Shown: positions 25,101 to 36,345, counted from the stretch's first letter. The stretch: DNA of 64,000 nt from Elysia chlorotica (GCA_003991915.1 RQTK01000766.1:1-64000), one strand, 5' to 3'. Numbers and translations: made by a program. Notes: generated by a model not told the origin, from the sequence alone.

Positions 25101-28100
25101 TGAGGATTCAAACCATTGTGAGCATGGACAGATGACTTAGCTGAAAGTAAACTAAAATATTGGAGGTTTGTAAACCTAAATAGTAAGAGGTGAGAGCTAA
25201 AAGTCAATCTCAGTTACAGATACAATATCAATAACAAATTTTTTTAATACTGAAAATGCAGTGATGCTTATTATTATTTTATTTACTGAAACTTTCTGCA
25301 AATGCATATCCCTTGGTAGATCTTTACTAAAGACATGCTAATTTTTAGTGAAAATTCATAAATTTACGAATAATTCACATTACTGAAAACTGTGTCTTTA
25401 TCAATGGCAAGAATTCAACTTAAATTGATAACTAAAGGAAAAACTCACAGGTTGTTTCATGTCAACTAAACGGATGAGCGGTTCGATGATACCATTGGCA
25501 GTCACCATATCTCGCATCTCAGCTCCATCACCTATGTTATAAGACAGCAAACAGAATGTGCAAGTCGGTGGGTAAAAAAAACAATTATGGCTTTTTAACT
25601 TTAAATGTACAGCAAATAGTTATTTGTACATCCCCAAGTTCCATGTAGCAGGCAAGGAAATTTAATTTTATGCCATTTGAGGAATGATACTGACTTATGT
25701 TATGAATACGGGTTCAGACTAACAACATGTGTCATACCTGCAATATTTCCCAGTGCCCAAATGCACTGCTCCACAAGACTGATGCTGGGTGCAGACAGCA
25801 GGCGTATGAAGCGAGGAACAGCTCCAGCGCGAACAACTGCTTGAGTCTGAGCTGTTGTGCCTGATGCAATGTTTGTAAGTGCCCATGCTGCCTCAAATTG
25901 AAGCTCAGGACTAGTGAAAGCAAAATAACTTAGGAATATTAGCACAGGTGTATATTCAAAAGAAAGAGACAGGAAAATTAATGCTCTTTTAAACTTAAAA
26001 ACTTCAAGTAAAAAACTCCACAAAACTTCTTTCTATATCTCTTCTCTCTTACTGCATTGTTTCAAACATACTAAGATCAGACCTTTAAGTGCTTCTTGGC
26101 AAAATTGAAAATGTGTACCACCTCTAAGGGTGCACCAAACGTTAATGGCACAAGTTTTTCTAAGGGGGTCCTTGGGCATGCTCAGTCAGAAAATTTTGTA
26201 ATACCAAAGTAAGCCCTCTAGGGAATATTTTAAGTTATAATATAAAAAATCTCAAGAATACAAATTTATGAACCCCATTAAACTCTATCATACTATGGAA
26301 TATGGTCGTAAAAAAAAAACAACTGAAGTGCCAATAAGTGTCATCGGTACTATAACACATGCATTGATTCTTATCTGTATTACTATTAGCAAAAGAGCAG
26401 AGAGTAAACGGTTTTGAGCCTAATGAAATCTATGTATTAAAGCAGTGTGACTTACATGCTGGTTCTATTAATTTTGACTGTGCCCATTGCAAGGCCAAAT
26501 ACTCGCCTACCTAACATTAACTGAGTGGTTGAGCAAAAAAACATGGCATCTCAAGGTGTTTTAAGGGAGTTTGCCTCCAAGGGTAAAAAAACAACAACAA
26601 AAAAACAGGGGTTCCAAAGGTAGAGCAGGTGGTTATGCTAAGAAGGTCGCAGGTTTAGGCTCCATTCTATCTGCTGAGAAGTTTTCCTCCATATTGGGTC
26701 GGTGTCAAGCACGGTAAGAAGACAAGTCCCTTGTATCATGCTCTGTAACCCCGTTGGCGTTTAGAATCTTCCTTGATACCCATAGATAGCGTTGACAGGT
26801 GCACTGGTAAAACTGGCAATTTTACTTGGATACAATAATACAGGTACAATATATCGATCTCGAACCATATCTCTGAATCACGACTAGGATTCTAGTCTGA
26901 ACTAGATCTGCATTAAATTTAATTTAAGTGTGTTAAAGAACACTGACACAGTAGAGTGCACGATTCGAATGATAGTACCTTTGAAAACATGATCAAAACG
27001 ACAGTTGACTTGAGTATGATCAAACGCAGTTTAAGAATTGAGTTGAGCTGAGTTAGTTTGACGTCTAGCAGGAATACCATGACATCACATTACCGTGAAT
27101 GATCCGACCAGTTACAGGGGACGAAAACCGGACAAATAAATTTGCCTATCGTGGGATCAGATCCGCAGACCTCCTAATATGGAGACCAACGCTCTACCAC
27201 TTGAGCCAGTTCGCCCCCCAGAACAAGAACAATCATAAGGTAGTGGGCAGAGGACTGGATGTGAAGATATTGATATTTATGGGACAAAAAAAAATTTGAC
27301 TAGATTATAAATCAAGAGTCTTTGTAGAAGTATATTCCAGCATATTATTCACAAAAGAATAGTGAACGACAGAGATGGCTGAGGACTAGGTATGAAGATG
27401 GCGAGATTTGTATTCGGGCAAAACAACGATAAACTAGATCTACGTTCCTTGTTGATGGATGTGTACTGATTGAGCTGCCAAGATAACCATTATTTTTGTT
27501 GTAATTTGGTAAGATAAAAGTTGTGGGAACAGTATGTAAAAACATTTTTTTAATTGAGATATTTGTTTATATTGTATATTTTATCTGATGAGTCACTGAT
27601 TCAGTAATGTAAAAAATTGTTCGACTTCCAACAGGATAATTATAATAAAAAAAACTACATGAAAATTTTTTTCCATTCTTTTCGTAAACAATTAACCCTT
27701 TTTTGTGCTTGAACTTTACTCTCAAAATTAAGAGCTATCTGCGCTGACAGAAGGTTGACCTCCATTGATCTGGACCAGTTGACACAAGCCTAAGTTGCTA
27801 ACTAAAGTATCGCTGATGCGACGGCGTGAGAAGGAAAGAGAGAATTTATAAAAGAGAGCAAAGGCAATATTAAAAAACAAAACAAAAATTGTTACTTGTC
27901 ATTGCTGTCCAAGAATGCAACTAGGGTGTCCACAAGTCCCTCCTCAATCACTCTGTCTATTGGGGGATTCTTTTCCTTTGAAAGAAGCTTTCTCACAGAC
28001 TGTGTGGCTCTCAGCACATCGCCGTGATCTGAACTTTTTATGGTGTTCTTAATCTCGGTCATTGTCATTTGTTGCTAAAATAAGCACACACAAAAACAAA

Positions 28101-29587
28101 ACAAAAATTACAAACACTACAAAATTGCAATTGATTACAATTTCATTACATGTTTGTGCAAAATAAAAAGCATCTGTGACTCAGTTACCATATGATACAT
28201 TGATGAAGTCCAAACAGAACATTTTAAAGGATTGAAAGTGTGAAACAAAATGGGTGATAAATTAAGCTGAGATAATGTAAAAAAAAAAAACAACAAAAAA
28301 AAACTGACCTTATTTTGTTCTTGCAAGGGGCTAGCAGGTTCATCATCCAACATTTCAACATTTCGTCTTTTCAAAAGAGTTTCCTCTTTCTTTTGTTTGC
28401 GTAATTCTACAGATGTTTCAACTCGCCGTCTTCTCAGATCCTAAACATAATCGTTCAGGGGCAAAAAATAAATAAACACAAAACAATTTAACTAGCATAG
28501 TGGCGATAAAACAAACCTTGACAAATAGAAAAATGTTATACGGTCTCTATGTGTAAGTTACATTACATTGAACATGCTGATTAAACCATTGAATCTAACA
28601 TACCCTGATAATGAGACTACTGTAGTGTAAGCATGCCAAAAATCACGAAGTAAATTTGTGTAATGAACCAGCAATGTGGTCCATTTGCTTACAATACATG
28701 CCTCAGCACTGTAAGCTTACAAATGTCAAAACATTTTCATCAATTTAGAAGAGGGATCTAACAGTCCAATTGACGTCTGTAATGCCTTTGACTTCATTAT
28801 GGAACCTGCTCAAGTTAAAGATAAACCCTATACAGTGGTAACCTCATGATTGCTTGGGATTTGATCTTAACTTCTAATTACAGACATACCTGAACCACAA
28901 AGGTGTTAAATATAGTAGACAGCAAATTGCTTTCTTTGAAAAACTGCGTTAACATACTTCCTGTTGTTTTTTTTTTTATAGGAGCCTTCTCCTACCTCAA
29001 ATTTCTTTTAAAGGGATGTCATGGGCAACAATAATCATTGAATTTTGCCAAACAGATGGTACTTTTGAAATGCCTATAATAACAGGTGTGAGATTCGCAT
29101 TAAGAGAATCAAACCAGAAAGACTTATGAGTCAATAGCCAAAGAGAAAAAATAACTGGTTCTTTTGCAAAAATCCGTTTATGAAAAATGTGAATTATCCG
29201 ACTTCGTTTTGTGAAGTTTCCACTGTATAAGAAGATAAAGATGAAACTATTTTTGACCCAACAATTTATGTTCACTTCCTTAGAGTTGTACTCCCGTTTG
29301 CACTATAAAATTTGGATTAGATAAATTTTTAAGAGATTCCATTGTACTGGCTTTGAAGTGCATAGGGATTAGGAAACAAGTATAACACATACAGCTACTC
29401 AGGATTTATTATTCAGATATATATAAAATGTTATTTCCATTGAAGAGAAAGTGAATGTTACTATTATTATTTGTTTCAAATTTGATGATTTAGACTAAAA
29501 AAGAACCTGGCATACCTCAATGTCTCTTCCTTTGTTTTTGTAAGCACTGAGGCGAGCAGTGTGTCCAGGCGCTGTGTTTTCGGCCAT
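7186..29587 (-). CDS. KPNA2: importin subunit alpha, KPNA2/alpha-1 type, 11 coding exons
   Basis: Nuclear import adaptor: it binds classical NLS cargo and importin-beta in the cytosol and is recycled by CAS/exportin-2. Coding exons in gene order (minus strand): 29587-29516, 28440-28309, 28074-27896, 25910-25738, 25531-25449, 25074-24861, 23459-23350, 19068-18892, 17906-17724, 11586-11437, 7278-7186 (stop TGA). All junctions are GT-AG and the phases join to 521 codons (human KPNA2: 529). The IBB domain is at residues 12-54 ([11 protein letters not shown], then [18 protein letters not shown] and LLKRRN). ARM repeats follow with the NLS-groove W/N pairs kept: [32 protein letters not shown], then [21 protein letters not shown] and [11 protein letters not shown]. 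The C-terminal [17 protein letters not shown]...ALDIIEKFF matches the CAS-binding end, and the protein finishes QEFNF. The N-terminal and IBB wording is closest to KPNA2. The introns are packed with transposons. Confidence 0.93.
9451..9709 (-). mobile_element. tRNA-derived SINE, copy 1
   Basis: On the minus strand: head GGGGGGCGCAGTGGCCCAGG (A box), B box GAGTTCGAATCCTGG, then the family body and a tail of GATGTTGGACATTAAAAACC plus (CCAA)n. Near-identical 14-bp flanks (AACTTGTATATATT and AACTTATATATATT) look like the target duplication. It is inserted inside transposon copy A. Relatives: 41111-41370, 46336-46580 and 47315-47539. Confidence 0.85.
10500..10750. repeat. degenerate tandem repeat, about 3 units
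   Basis: Units of roughly 80-110 bp begin TCTCTTGAATGTGTCTGTGG (near 10500, 10609 and 10686) and contain CTGAAGAGTTCCAAATA. They are diverged from one another. They lie in the extra internal part of transposon copy A. Confidence 0.6.
11611..11745 (-). mobile_element. old 3'-end fragment of a LINE
   Basis: Diverged copy of the 3' end of the LINE at 12834-17262: ACGGTATGTCAGCACAGTAA here against ACGGTACGTCAGCACGGTAA at 12840. Similarity continues for over 100 bases. It lies just upstream of importin exon 10, in the intron. Confidence 0.55.
11746..12833. other. intron sequence, nothing recognised
   Basis: Importin intron 9. Short frames (12037-12294 and its antisense) have no recognisable motif. 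It contains an AGATCT run and G-rich AGG/GGA stretches around 12290-12440. Confidence 0.35.
12850..13267 (-). repeat. 418-bp direct repeat, left copy (LINE 3' end)
   Basis: Nearly identical to 15555-15972 (offset 2705; one T/C difference noticed near the right end). It carries the LINE C-terminal Cys/His frame (12894-13187, 97 codons, same protein in both copies) and the LINE 3' end. The inner edge meets the TIR element at 13268. Confidence 0.95.
13908..15080. mobile_element. partial TIR element, CAGGGATGCCAC family
   Basis: It starts CCAGGGATGCCACC and is homologous, in inverse orientation, to 40005-41577, whose far end is also CCAGGGATGCCAC. The two together show the family's inverted termini. 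Its right end is missing. It keeps the uninterrupted site (CATTGCCGGTATTCAG near 14210) where the 41 kb relative holds a SINE. It contains a 252-bp tandem duplication and a 36-bp one (14932-15000). Confidence 0.65.
14367..14870. repeat. 252-bp tandem duplication, two units
   Basis: Units 14367-14618 and 14619-14870 are almost identical, each starting at ATATGAATTTAGTTTATATG. Single-base differences were noticed, such as GATCGTC against GATTGTC and GATTAG against GCTTAG. The homologue at 40.8 kb has one unit, so the duplication is specific to this copy and fairly recent. Confidence 0.9.
15555..15972 (-). repeat. 418-bp direct repeat, right copy (LINE)
   Basis: Second copy of 12850-13267. Here the sequence continues rightward without a break into the RNase H part of the LINE (CACTACTGCCCAGTAATC). 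This side therefore keeps the uninterrupted join, while its left edge touches the TIR element at 15553. Confidence 0.95.
17262..17480. mobile_element. fragment of the 6-bp-TSD transposon family
   Basis: Resembles the middle of copies A and B: ACCACAGGAACATGAAGC (B near 22710) is matched by ACCACAGGAACATGAAGC at about 17318. The TTGTCGCAACATT stretch matches A at about 8690. No termini are seen. It joins the 5' end of the truncated LINE. Confidence 0.5.
19880..20150 (+). mobile_element. RTE-like LINE endonuclease remnant
   Basis: Readable with breaks: [15 protein letters not shown], then [47 protein letters not shown] and NQNKNY. This follows the RTE-clade AP-endonuclease layout (IQCYAPTND...FYxxLQ...P..D..ILMGDLNAKVG...MGxHGxGxxNxNG), with the GDLNAK motif degraded to EDLAAK. 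It is an old, inactive fragment in importin intron 7. Confidence 0.6.
20548..23078. mobile_element. non-autonomous TIR transposon, copy B (6-bp TSD TAGTAG)
   Basis: It starts CAGACCTGCCAACCTAAATT and ends ...GTTGGCAGGTCTG, a perfect 13-bp terminal inverted repeat. Identical TAGTAG repeats flank it at 20542-20547 and 23079-23084. It is homologous to copy A (7394-11183) on both sides. It carries a nested solo LTR (21579-22291); without this the element is about 1.8 kb. No transposase frame. It sits in importin intron 7 in the same orientation as copy A. See copy A for the superfamily question. Confidence 0.85.
21579..22291. mobile_element. solo LTR nested in transposon copy B
   Basis: A 713-bp unit starts TGTAACATGG and ends CTTGTCACA, with GTGAG directly repeated on both sides (21574-21578 and 22292-22296). 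The paralogous site in copy A (about 8064, ATGATGGTGAGAAAAG) is empty, which confirms both edges. It is an LTR-retrotransposon relic with no internal region. The 5-bp duplication fits Gypsy-like or similar families. It is younger than the transposon that carries it. Confidence 0.8.
24080..24722 (-). other. two adjacent unexplained open frames in importin intron 6
   Basis: Frames 24722-24504 (72 codons, begins [20 protein letters not shown]) and 24361-24080 (93 codons, begins [20 protein letters not shown]) lie on the gene's strand with ordinary protein composition. No motif was recognised and neither fits the importin-alpha fold. They may be a decayed mobile-element gene or chance frames. Confidence 0.25.
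26600..26830 (+). mobile_element. tRNA-derived SINE (second family)
   Basis: Plus-strand tRNA-like head: GGTAGAGCAGGTGG (D-arm/A-box-like), then GGTCGCAGGTTTAGGCTCC (T-arm/B-box-like). The body contains TTGGGTCGGTGTCA, also present in the body of the SINE family at 9451. It lies in importin intron 3. Confidence 0.5.
27085..27222 (-). mobile_element. tRNA-like SINE
   Basis: Minus strand: GGGGGGCGAACTGGCTCAAG, TGGTAGAGCGTTGGTCTCC, then GGTCTGCGGATCTGATCCCA, a near-complete tRNA-like order of D arm, anticodon arm and T arm. The 5' and 3' acceptor strands do not pair convincingly, so I call it a SINE head and not a tRNA gene. Confidence 0.55.
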
Positions 29588-29859
29588 CGTTAATTTACTC
29601 TCAATATCTAAATGCAAAAACAAAGCATATATATAAGTCTATTGGAAAACTGTTAAGAGTAGCTTATGTAACGTAAACCAAAACATCCAATTAAAAAAAT
29701 TAAAAATAAACTTACAGTAAGCAAACTAGATCTGGAAACTAAACATTACACAAACCACCAACAAAGTATTTTGCTTTTCAGGATATTACTTGAAAGCGAT
29801 GGGAGTAGCAAATGCACTCTCCCCTTAAAGGACGCCCTATTCAAACAATCTAAGTTACC

Positions 29860-30310
29860 AGCTCTTTAAAGATAATAGTAAAGCTTTCTGTGTTTTGCGA
29901 CCATTGCTATCTTGGTGGTATCCAGATCTTAGAACTAAGTGAGAGATATGGTAAGAGAGCTTTCAGTGCAGCTGCACTAAAAATTTGTAAGTCTATCAGT
30001 ATCACAAAAATTGAGACACTGAATCAGAAGCGACGTTTCAAAAACTGTTAAAAAAACATTTGTTCGAGTTTCGACCACTTACCTTAACTAACTTCTAAGA
30101 AGGCAAATCATGTTCTTGTATGAATACATTCTTTTTATTTGTAATGTTAGTTATGACATACATGTATTATTATCTATGTTCTATGTTATTTTTTTTAAAT
30201 GACATTTTAATGCGCAAAAAGCCCCATGAGATGAGCTTATTGGATTTGGCGCTCTATAAACAAACTATTATTATCATTATTATATTCTATGCATTAAACA
30301 TAAGTATGGT
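29860..30310 (+). mobile_element. 3' end of a CR1/L2-like LINE
   Basis: Plus strand, broken: ERYGKRAFSAAALKI, then ETLNQKRRFK and KKHLF, matching the conserved RT C-terminus (YGxRAFSxAAPxLWNxLP...FKxxLKTHLF). It is followed by a 3' UTR ending GGCGCTCTATAAAC and (ATT)n-like units, the usual CR1/L2-type tail. It is a 3' fragment in the importin leader intron. Confidence 0.65.
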
Positions 30311-31170
30311 TCTGAAAATCTAGTCTATATCTACAGTAGTTTTAAAGCACTCAGATCTCAGTGAGTTTTTTGTTACTTTGATTACATAGCATCAAGGGTA
30401 GAATCTAAATTTTTATGAAAGTGTATTCTGAGTCCGCAATCGTGGTCTGCCCAGCCCAGCGTCTAGAAAGACCATGAAAAAAATGGGTGCGCAAGCACGA
30501 GGATGGACCATTTTCTTGGGTTTCCCATCAGATATATTTTTACTCCCTAATCTATTTTGTCCTACCTCAGAAATTAATGACCTAGTCGTCATACCCCTTC
30601 CTGATCTCTAGATTTAGGTTAAAAGAAGAGTAGATCTAGATCTATAGCCTAGTCAATTTCACGCTCATGGTACTGGTAGAGAGAGGTTTAATAGAGAAAG
30701 ATTGAGAGAGAGAAGAGAGAGAAATAGAGCGTGATTGAGCAAGAGATGGAAGGGATAGAGAGACAAGGAAAGAGAGAAGACAGAAGCTGAACACAGAAGA
30801 ATCTTGAAATTAATTAAAACTTATTAATATAGGCCCTAGAGTATTCACTGACTGAGGATGGGATGAGCCCAAGGCTTTTTTTGTTCCGAAAGGGAGATAT
30901 AGATTTGTATCAAAATCAAAGAAACTTCTGTCAGACCCATTTAGGCTACATGAAGTGTAATGACAACAAATTATGAAAGAAGGGATCAACAAAATAAGCA
31001 CAATGTGGGCTCCCTAGACTAGAGTCTAGAGGGACCCTGATCGTGGTCTCCCTAGATGAGTATACCATCTATAGAGAGACCGCAATTGTCACTGTGTGCT
31101 CCATATTGACTTATCAATCTATTCGTACACGGGTACGCCTAAACAAAACAATTTATTTGTACATGGGTAC

Positions 31171-31222
<52 letters not shown>
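31171..31222. repeat. (GA)n microsatellite
   Basis: About 25 uninterrupted GA units. A looser GA-rich stretch lies at 30690-30780. Confidence 0.95.
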
Positions 31223-31223
<1 letters not shown>

Positions 31224-33229
31224 TAAAAAATACCATTAAAATTTGCAGTCCAAGAAAGAAAAAATCTTTGCACTGATTTTAAATTCCAAATAAATTAAAT
31301 TCTATTTAGCTTGCAAAATCAATTGTAGGTACTTAGTTCTACTTGGAGCCAAGTGCATGTTCTCACTCTCAAGTTTAAAGTAGGCCCAAAAGTGAAATCT
31401 TTCTTTTAGTAACAAATAAATAATACATTTTAAAAACCTATCGTCTATTTTTAGCACTCAATTCTTTTTCTTTATTTTTATCTCTGCATGTTGCAAAACT
31501 TGTTTCAGATATCTTTATACACCTAAAACTGAAACTTGAGTATGACATTGACAGTGTAATGCCTGTAGATTTATAAACAAAATTAGATCGTAATACATGC
31601 AGTGTTAACTGTTACATGTATTATCCATTTCGAAATGGTAATAAATGCAAAAAGTGTCAGACGCTAGTCGTGTGCCCAATTACAGTATGGTCTATAGCCC
31701 GGACGAGGGACAATTGAAACATGTAAAAGCCATGTAAAACAGTGAACACTCACCAGTCACGGTTCTCACACAAATTTAAAAAAAAGGGCGAATTAGTTGT
31801 AGATTACATAATACATTGCACAAGGTTTGCATTACTTTTTTAAAAAGGTATTCACGGCGCTAGAAAACGCGTGATTCTGTGCATTTTAGTTGAGCAGCAG
31901 GTCGCCGGCTGCAGGGTCATAAATCGCCTCCCAAGGGACACCCGTCACTCAGGCCAGACGCAGGCTGTTTTACCTGAGATTGATCCAGGCTAATGGGCGA
32001 AAATCAGCAATGGTATGCATTTTATCTCTGTATCTGCTGATCGTAAGTGAGCAGAACCACTATTAATTGATAGTGCCACATTTTCTTTTTATAATAGTGA
32101 AAACTGTAAGTGTCTGCGCCCATTCGTTGAGATTCTAGAATAGTATGTAGTGGGCTTATTTTTAAGTGCAACTCATAAAGTGTTCTCTTTTTAAAAAACT
32201 TCATTTCTTAAATATGCGTCGTTACATGTGTGTGGTATTTACATAACTATGCAGTTAATTATGTCTTAATATCTGGAAAAAAATTATGTCTGTTCTACTC
32301 ATTTCAAAGTTGCTATCGGCAAAGAAACATTACAATACCTAAATTGCCGACCAAATTATTTTCGATTCTCCGTTAGATCTTTGAGAACAAGGCACTGAAA
32401 ACAGCCACCAAGCTATCCAAAAGCTACAGAAAAGAGCCAGTGGTATTCGCAATGAAGTTGAAAGACTAAATTCAACTTAGTTAAAGTCTCATCTTTTTCA
32501 AATCGCCCCTCATCTCAACTTGAGTAGACCAAGCCGGAGAAGAAAAGGAACCGCCAAGAATGCCAGCATAAATTCACCTGACCCATGAACTTTTTTAAAG
32601 TCATTTTTAGTATATGTAATGTATTTTTGTAATGTTAATTGTTATAATACTTATTTTCATCACAGAATAACGGTCTTGGTGTAACACGATTTTTAAAAGT
32701 CTTTAAAGTATTTGAGACAAAAAACACCATTTCCATGTTTTAATAGTAGATTTACTGTAAATTTATACTTTAGCTCCTTAATACTAAAAAATTATACTTC
32801 GACACGGGTGAAAGTATGACAATGAAATTCTAAGTGACAAGTTTGATGTACATGCACAGAACGATTTCATGAGATTTTTATTAAGTTATATCGACGCAAA
32901 TGTTCAATATTTAAAGTTATGTTAAAGCATTTAAATGCCATTTATTCTACTTTTTATACCCAATCGGCCTAGCTCAACAAAATGCCGCTCTTAGAGCGCC
33001 GTGTATTATGTGTAGAGAAATTAATTTATTAAAAAAAAACATTCATCTATCACATCACGAACACTCGCAACTAGATCTAAGCTTACTATGTGTATTTTTT
33101 TAATAAAGTTCCATCTGTTCTATCTACTGGCCCGTGTAAGAATAAACAGGTCTATACTAAGAGTCTATTGGTACCCGTGTACGAATAAACGCAGCCTTTA
33201 CATTTTCTAGTGGTTAGGAAGATCCAAGG

Positions 33230-33430
33230 TCTCATTTTATCTGGTACTAGATCTAGATCTAGATCGAGTGTAGAGCATTATAGATTCTATGTTATAAGTT
33301 TAAAGCTCTAGATCTAGATCTAGATCAAGATCTTTATCAGAAGACTGGTAAATAAAGAGATCTAGATTCTAGATTTTAGATCTCTAGATCTAGATTCTAG
33401 GCCTAGATCTAGATCTAGATCTAGATTAGA
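33230..33430. repeat. (TAGATC)n hexanucleotide tracts
   Basis: Several runs of TAGATCTAGATC and its permutations within 200 bp. Shorter runs recur through the window, near 9290, 12580, 14455, 21150, 22205, 23940, 37480, 37900 and 38975. The word is its own reverse complement (AGATCT), so each run is also palindromic. Confidence 0.85.
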
Positions 33431-33554
33431 ATCTATTTTCTAGATAAATGGTACTAAAAAATATATTTATTCCAGGCCTTTTTAATGCACAACCCAGAGT
33501 TTTGAAGATCTAATTCTAGAAATAAACCTGGATATTAATTCTTTCCTGAGATAA

Positions 33555-33722
33555 TCCCGCCAATCTGACTGTGGTAAGTTGTAAGACTGAGTGAAAAAGT
33601 GTGACTGTGCGAGTGCCAATGGCAAATGAAAATGGTGAAGTTTTGAATTGAATTTTCGTGAACAGAACTGGGACACTTCCGGCAATTCGTGGATTGGTTT
33701 TTGAGATTTGTATTTTTATTGG
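33555..33722 (-). promoter_or_regulatory. candidate importin promoter (CCAAT, ETS, E2F sites)
   Basis: Minus-strand reading: two CCAAT boxes (33722-33718 and 33697-33693), an ETS core CCGGAAGTG (33682-33674) and an E2F-like TTGGCGGGA (33563-33555). There is no TATA box. CCAAT plus E2F is a common layout for cell-cycle-driven genes, which KPNA2 is in vertebrates. The order fits transcription toward the importin exons about 4 kb away. Inferred from motifs only. Confidence 0.35.
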
Positions 33723-34039
33723 TTGTTGCTATGCGGTTGGTACAAAATACGAAAAAATTAGAATAAGCTTCACCAAAATAATGTGATTTGATTCAATCAT
33801 AGAAATACTCCGGGGCTTACAGCTTACGACTTTGTAACGAAACACGCATTGGTACCACCATCACAGAACTCTATGGCTATGGCAAGCTACACCAATAATG
33901 TTGTCTTCAAATCAGCAGTAATACTATAATGGTCAGAACAATATTTTCTGTTAACATAACAGCAATGCCAACATGGGTATTGATTTAAACTTTTAATCCC
34001 GCGAATTCGCGGGCCATTCAACTAGTTTATTATATTTGC

Positions 34040-34700
34040 CGAACGCTGCGGGTAAATAGTAAAAGAATAAGACTTAAAACGGAACCTCGAGGAACACTGA
34101 AGGGTAAAATAACTTCATCAGAATAGGCAGTTCCAACTTTTACATACAATGTACCATGCAAATTAATTTCCTGTAATGTTAAAATTAATTTTTAGACGAT
34201 TTAGCATTGTGTCAAATGCTGCACTTAAATCTAAAAGGCTCGGCAAGCAGACATTCCTCGAGTCGAGACTGACAATAATATCACTGAAAACTCGTAAAAT
34301 AGCTATTTCATTTGAATGTAGACCTCTATACGCAGATTGAATAATGTCTCTAAGTTTATTTATATATAAATGTAATCTTAGTAGTTGTTTAAGCACGACT
34401 TTCTCTAAAATCTTCGAAAGGAAAGACCAATTAGTAGTTTTCAAAATCATTGTGATCCAAAATATGTTTCTTTAGAAGAGGCTTTATGGAAACCTTTGTG
34501 AGAAGTGACGGAACATGCCCTGTAGTCAGAGATGTTTATAATGTTTGTGATTGCCAGTAAAAGCTCACCAATGCACGACTTAATCAAATTTGTTGATATG
34601 CTATCCAATTCACATAACTTTGACTTTGAGAGTAATTCTTAAAGTATTTGTTTTAGTTATTTCTTACACTTACAGCTTTTTTCATCGATTTCCTCAAATT
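34040..34700 (-). mobile_element. CR1/L2-like LINE RT fragment
   Basis: Minus frame 34450-34163 reads SFLSKILEKVVLKQLL, IIQSAYRGLHSNEIA and LLDLSAAFDT, the RT blocks typical of CR1/L2/Rex-type LINEs. It is followed by a GVPQGSVLGP relative (SVPRGSVLSLIL) near 34110-34080. Similarity to LINE sequence N-terminal of the RT continues to about 34600-34700. No intact protein. The relative at 38560-38990 is on the same strand. Confidence 0.75.
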
Positions 34701-35269
34701 TTGAACAATTTAATACGGAAAATCTAAAACAGGTGTTTCAGTTGGCCCTACCCTAGGTAACACACTGGGTGTCAAACATCTTTTTTTTCGTATATCCTTT
34801 ACTTTAATTTTCAAAAGTGGTTTAAAACAAACCGGGAAGTTTCTCCTCACTCACGTTTGTCGGTGTATCCATCATCCATGGCTCACTTTAGAATTTCTTT
34901 TTGTACGTCATGTGGATCTTGTAGCATGCCCGCGCCACTATCCTTACAAAACCACAAATTAGTTCATTATATTGATAGAACATGACCATTGTAATTAGCA
35001 AGACTAGAAAATATCTTATTCTCAGAAACAGAGCGCATATATTCTATCCTCTCATGAAACGGTCGGTTGGCTTTTCCAAGTCCACAAAAGCATATTTTAT
35101 TAGAAGATATCGCATGCATCAAAACACAGATAACCTGAAGAATTGACCCTTCACTTCAACGGCTGTATCGAATAGTTCAATGATATAGCTCTTGTTGTAA
35201 ATGTGGCATACCGTATACGTATACCCCGTTTGATAATAATGTCTTATTTTTCAAAGCCATTTTTTTTTT

Positions 35270-36345
35270 TAGAAAAGTGGTGGCTCAGTACCACCACCAC
35301 CACCACCACCACCATCAACACTACCATGATGATTTAGGGAAGGAAGTACACCTACACACACATTGATGCATGCTCTCATTAATGCTTAATCAGGAGTATG
35401 GAAAGGTCAACACCATAAACAGCAGCATTAACAGCAAGACCACAACCACCACCAACAACAACACCGCAACTAAAAACAACCCCATCACCTCTATCAGCAC
35501 TCACCCCTACCACCAACACTACCAATAACAAAATTACCCACCAACAACTATATGTTGGAACACTACCACCACGAACAACAACCACCACCACAATCATCAC
35601 CACCAGAACCACATCACCACCACCACCTCCAACAACAACAACAAAAATACACCAACAGCACTACTACCAACGGGAAAATGTCTATGTTCTCCCATTTAGG
35701 CTCTATGTTCTCCAGGGTCTAGAATCTATGCGCCCCCCCCCCCCAGGTCTATGTTTGTGTGTTGGTATTGTCCCACTCAGCTCTATGAAGACTGCATTGA
35801 TTGATTGGTTGATTGAGCGATTGATTGATTGATTGTTTGAATGAATGGTTTATTTATTTATTTATTTATCTATTTATTTATTGATCGAAATGATGATTAA
35901 ATAACTGATTAATTGCTTGGTCGATTGGTTGATTAGTTGATTGGTTGTTTGGTTGATAGATTGGTTGATTGGTCGAATGATTAATTGATTGATTGGTTGA
36001 GTGATTGGTTCATCGACACATAGACATGAGTGAACATAGACATAGGGAACATAGACAGGGGAACATTGACACGGGGGAACATAGAGCTGACCTCCTACCA
36101 ACACCCTCAACACAACCACCACAACAACCACAACCACCACCACCAGAACAACCACAGCCGCCACAATAATCGCCACAAACACAATGACCACTACAACCAA
36201 AGCAACAACAACAACCACAACAGTAACAACGACAACCACCACCACAACAACAACCGCTACAAATACAACCACCACAAACAAAACCATAACATAAAATATA
36301 ACCACAACAACCAATAACCAACAACAGCAAACAACAACGACAAAA
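35270..36345. repeat. low-complexity tracts: (ACC)n, AAC/ACC mixtures, poly-C, (GATT)n
   Basis: Pure ACC at 35299-35324, impure ACC/AAC at 35430-35680 and 36090-36345, poly-C at 35732-35743, and GATT/GGTT/TTTA runs at 35795-36010. Strong strand asymmetry (almost no G on the plus strand in the AAC/ACC parts) produces long valine-rich, cysteine-rich or asparagine/histidine-rich open frames that are not genes. Confidence 0.9.

Larger units (their letters stand above)
29608..33550 (-). other. probable 5'-UTR intron region of the importin gene
   Basis: Upstream of the ATG (29585-29587) the minus strand reads TTGCATTTAG|ATATTGAGAG, a fair acceptor inside the 5' leader at about 29608. A leader exon is therefore probably spliced from further right. 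Candidate donors are ACTG|GTGAGT at about 31755 and CAG|GTTTAT at about 33527. The region holds a LINE tail (29860-30310) and a GA microsatellite, and no coding frame that I can support. Confidence 0.35.

Noticed and set aside
27085-27222. True tRNA gene on the minus strand
   Set aside because: D- and T-arm words are good, but the acceptor stem is not convincing and no terminator T-run is placed correctly.
33230-33430. CRISPR-like or regulatory array
   Set aside because: TAGATC runs are simple slippage repeats without spacers. The genome is animal.
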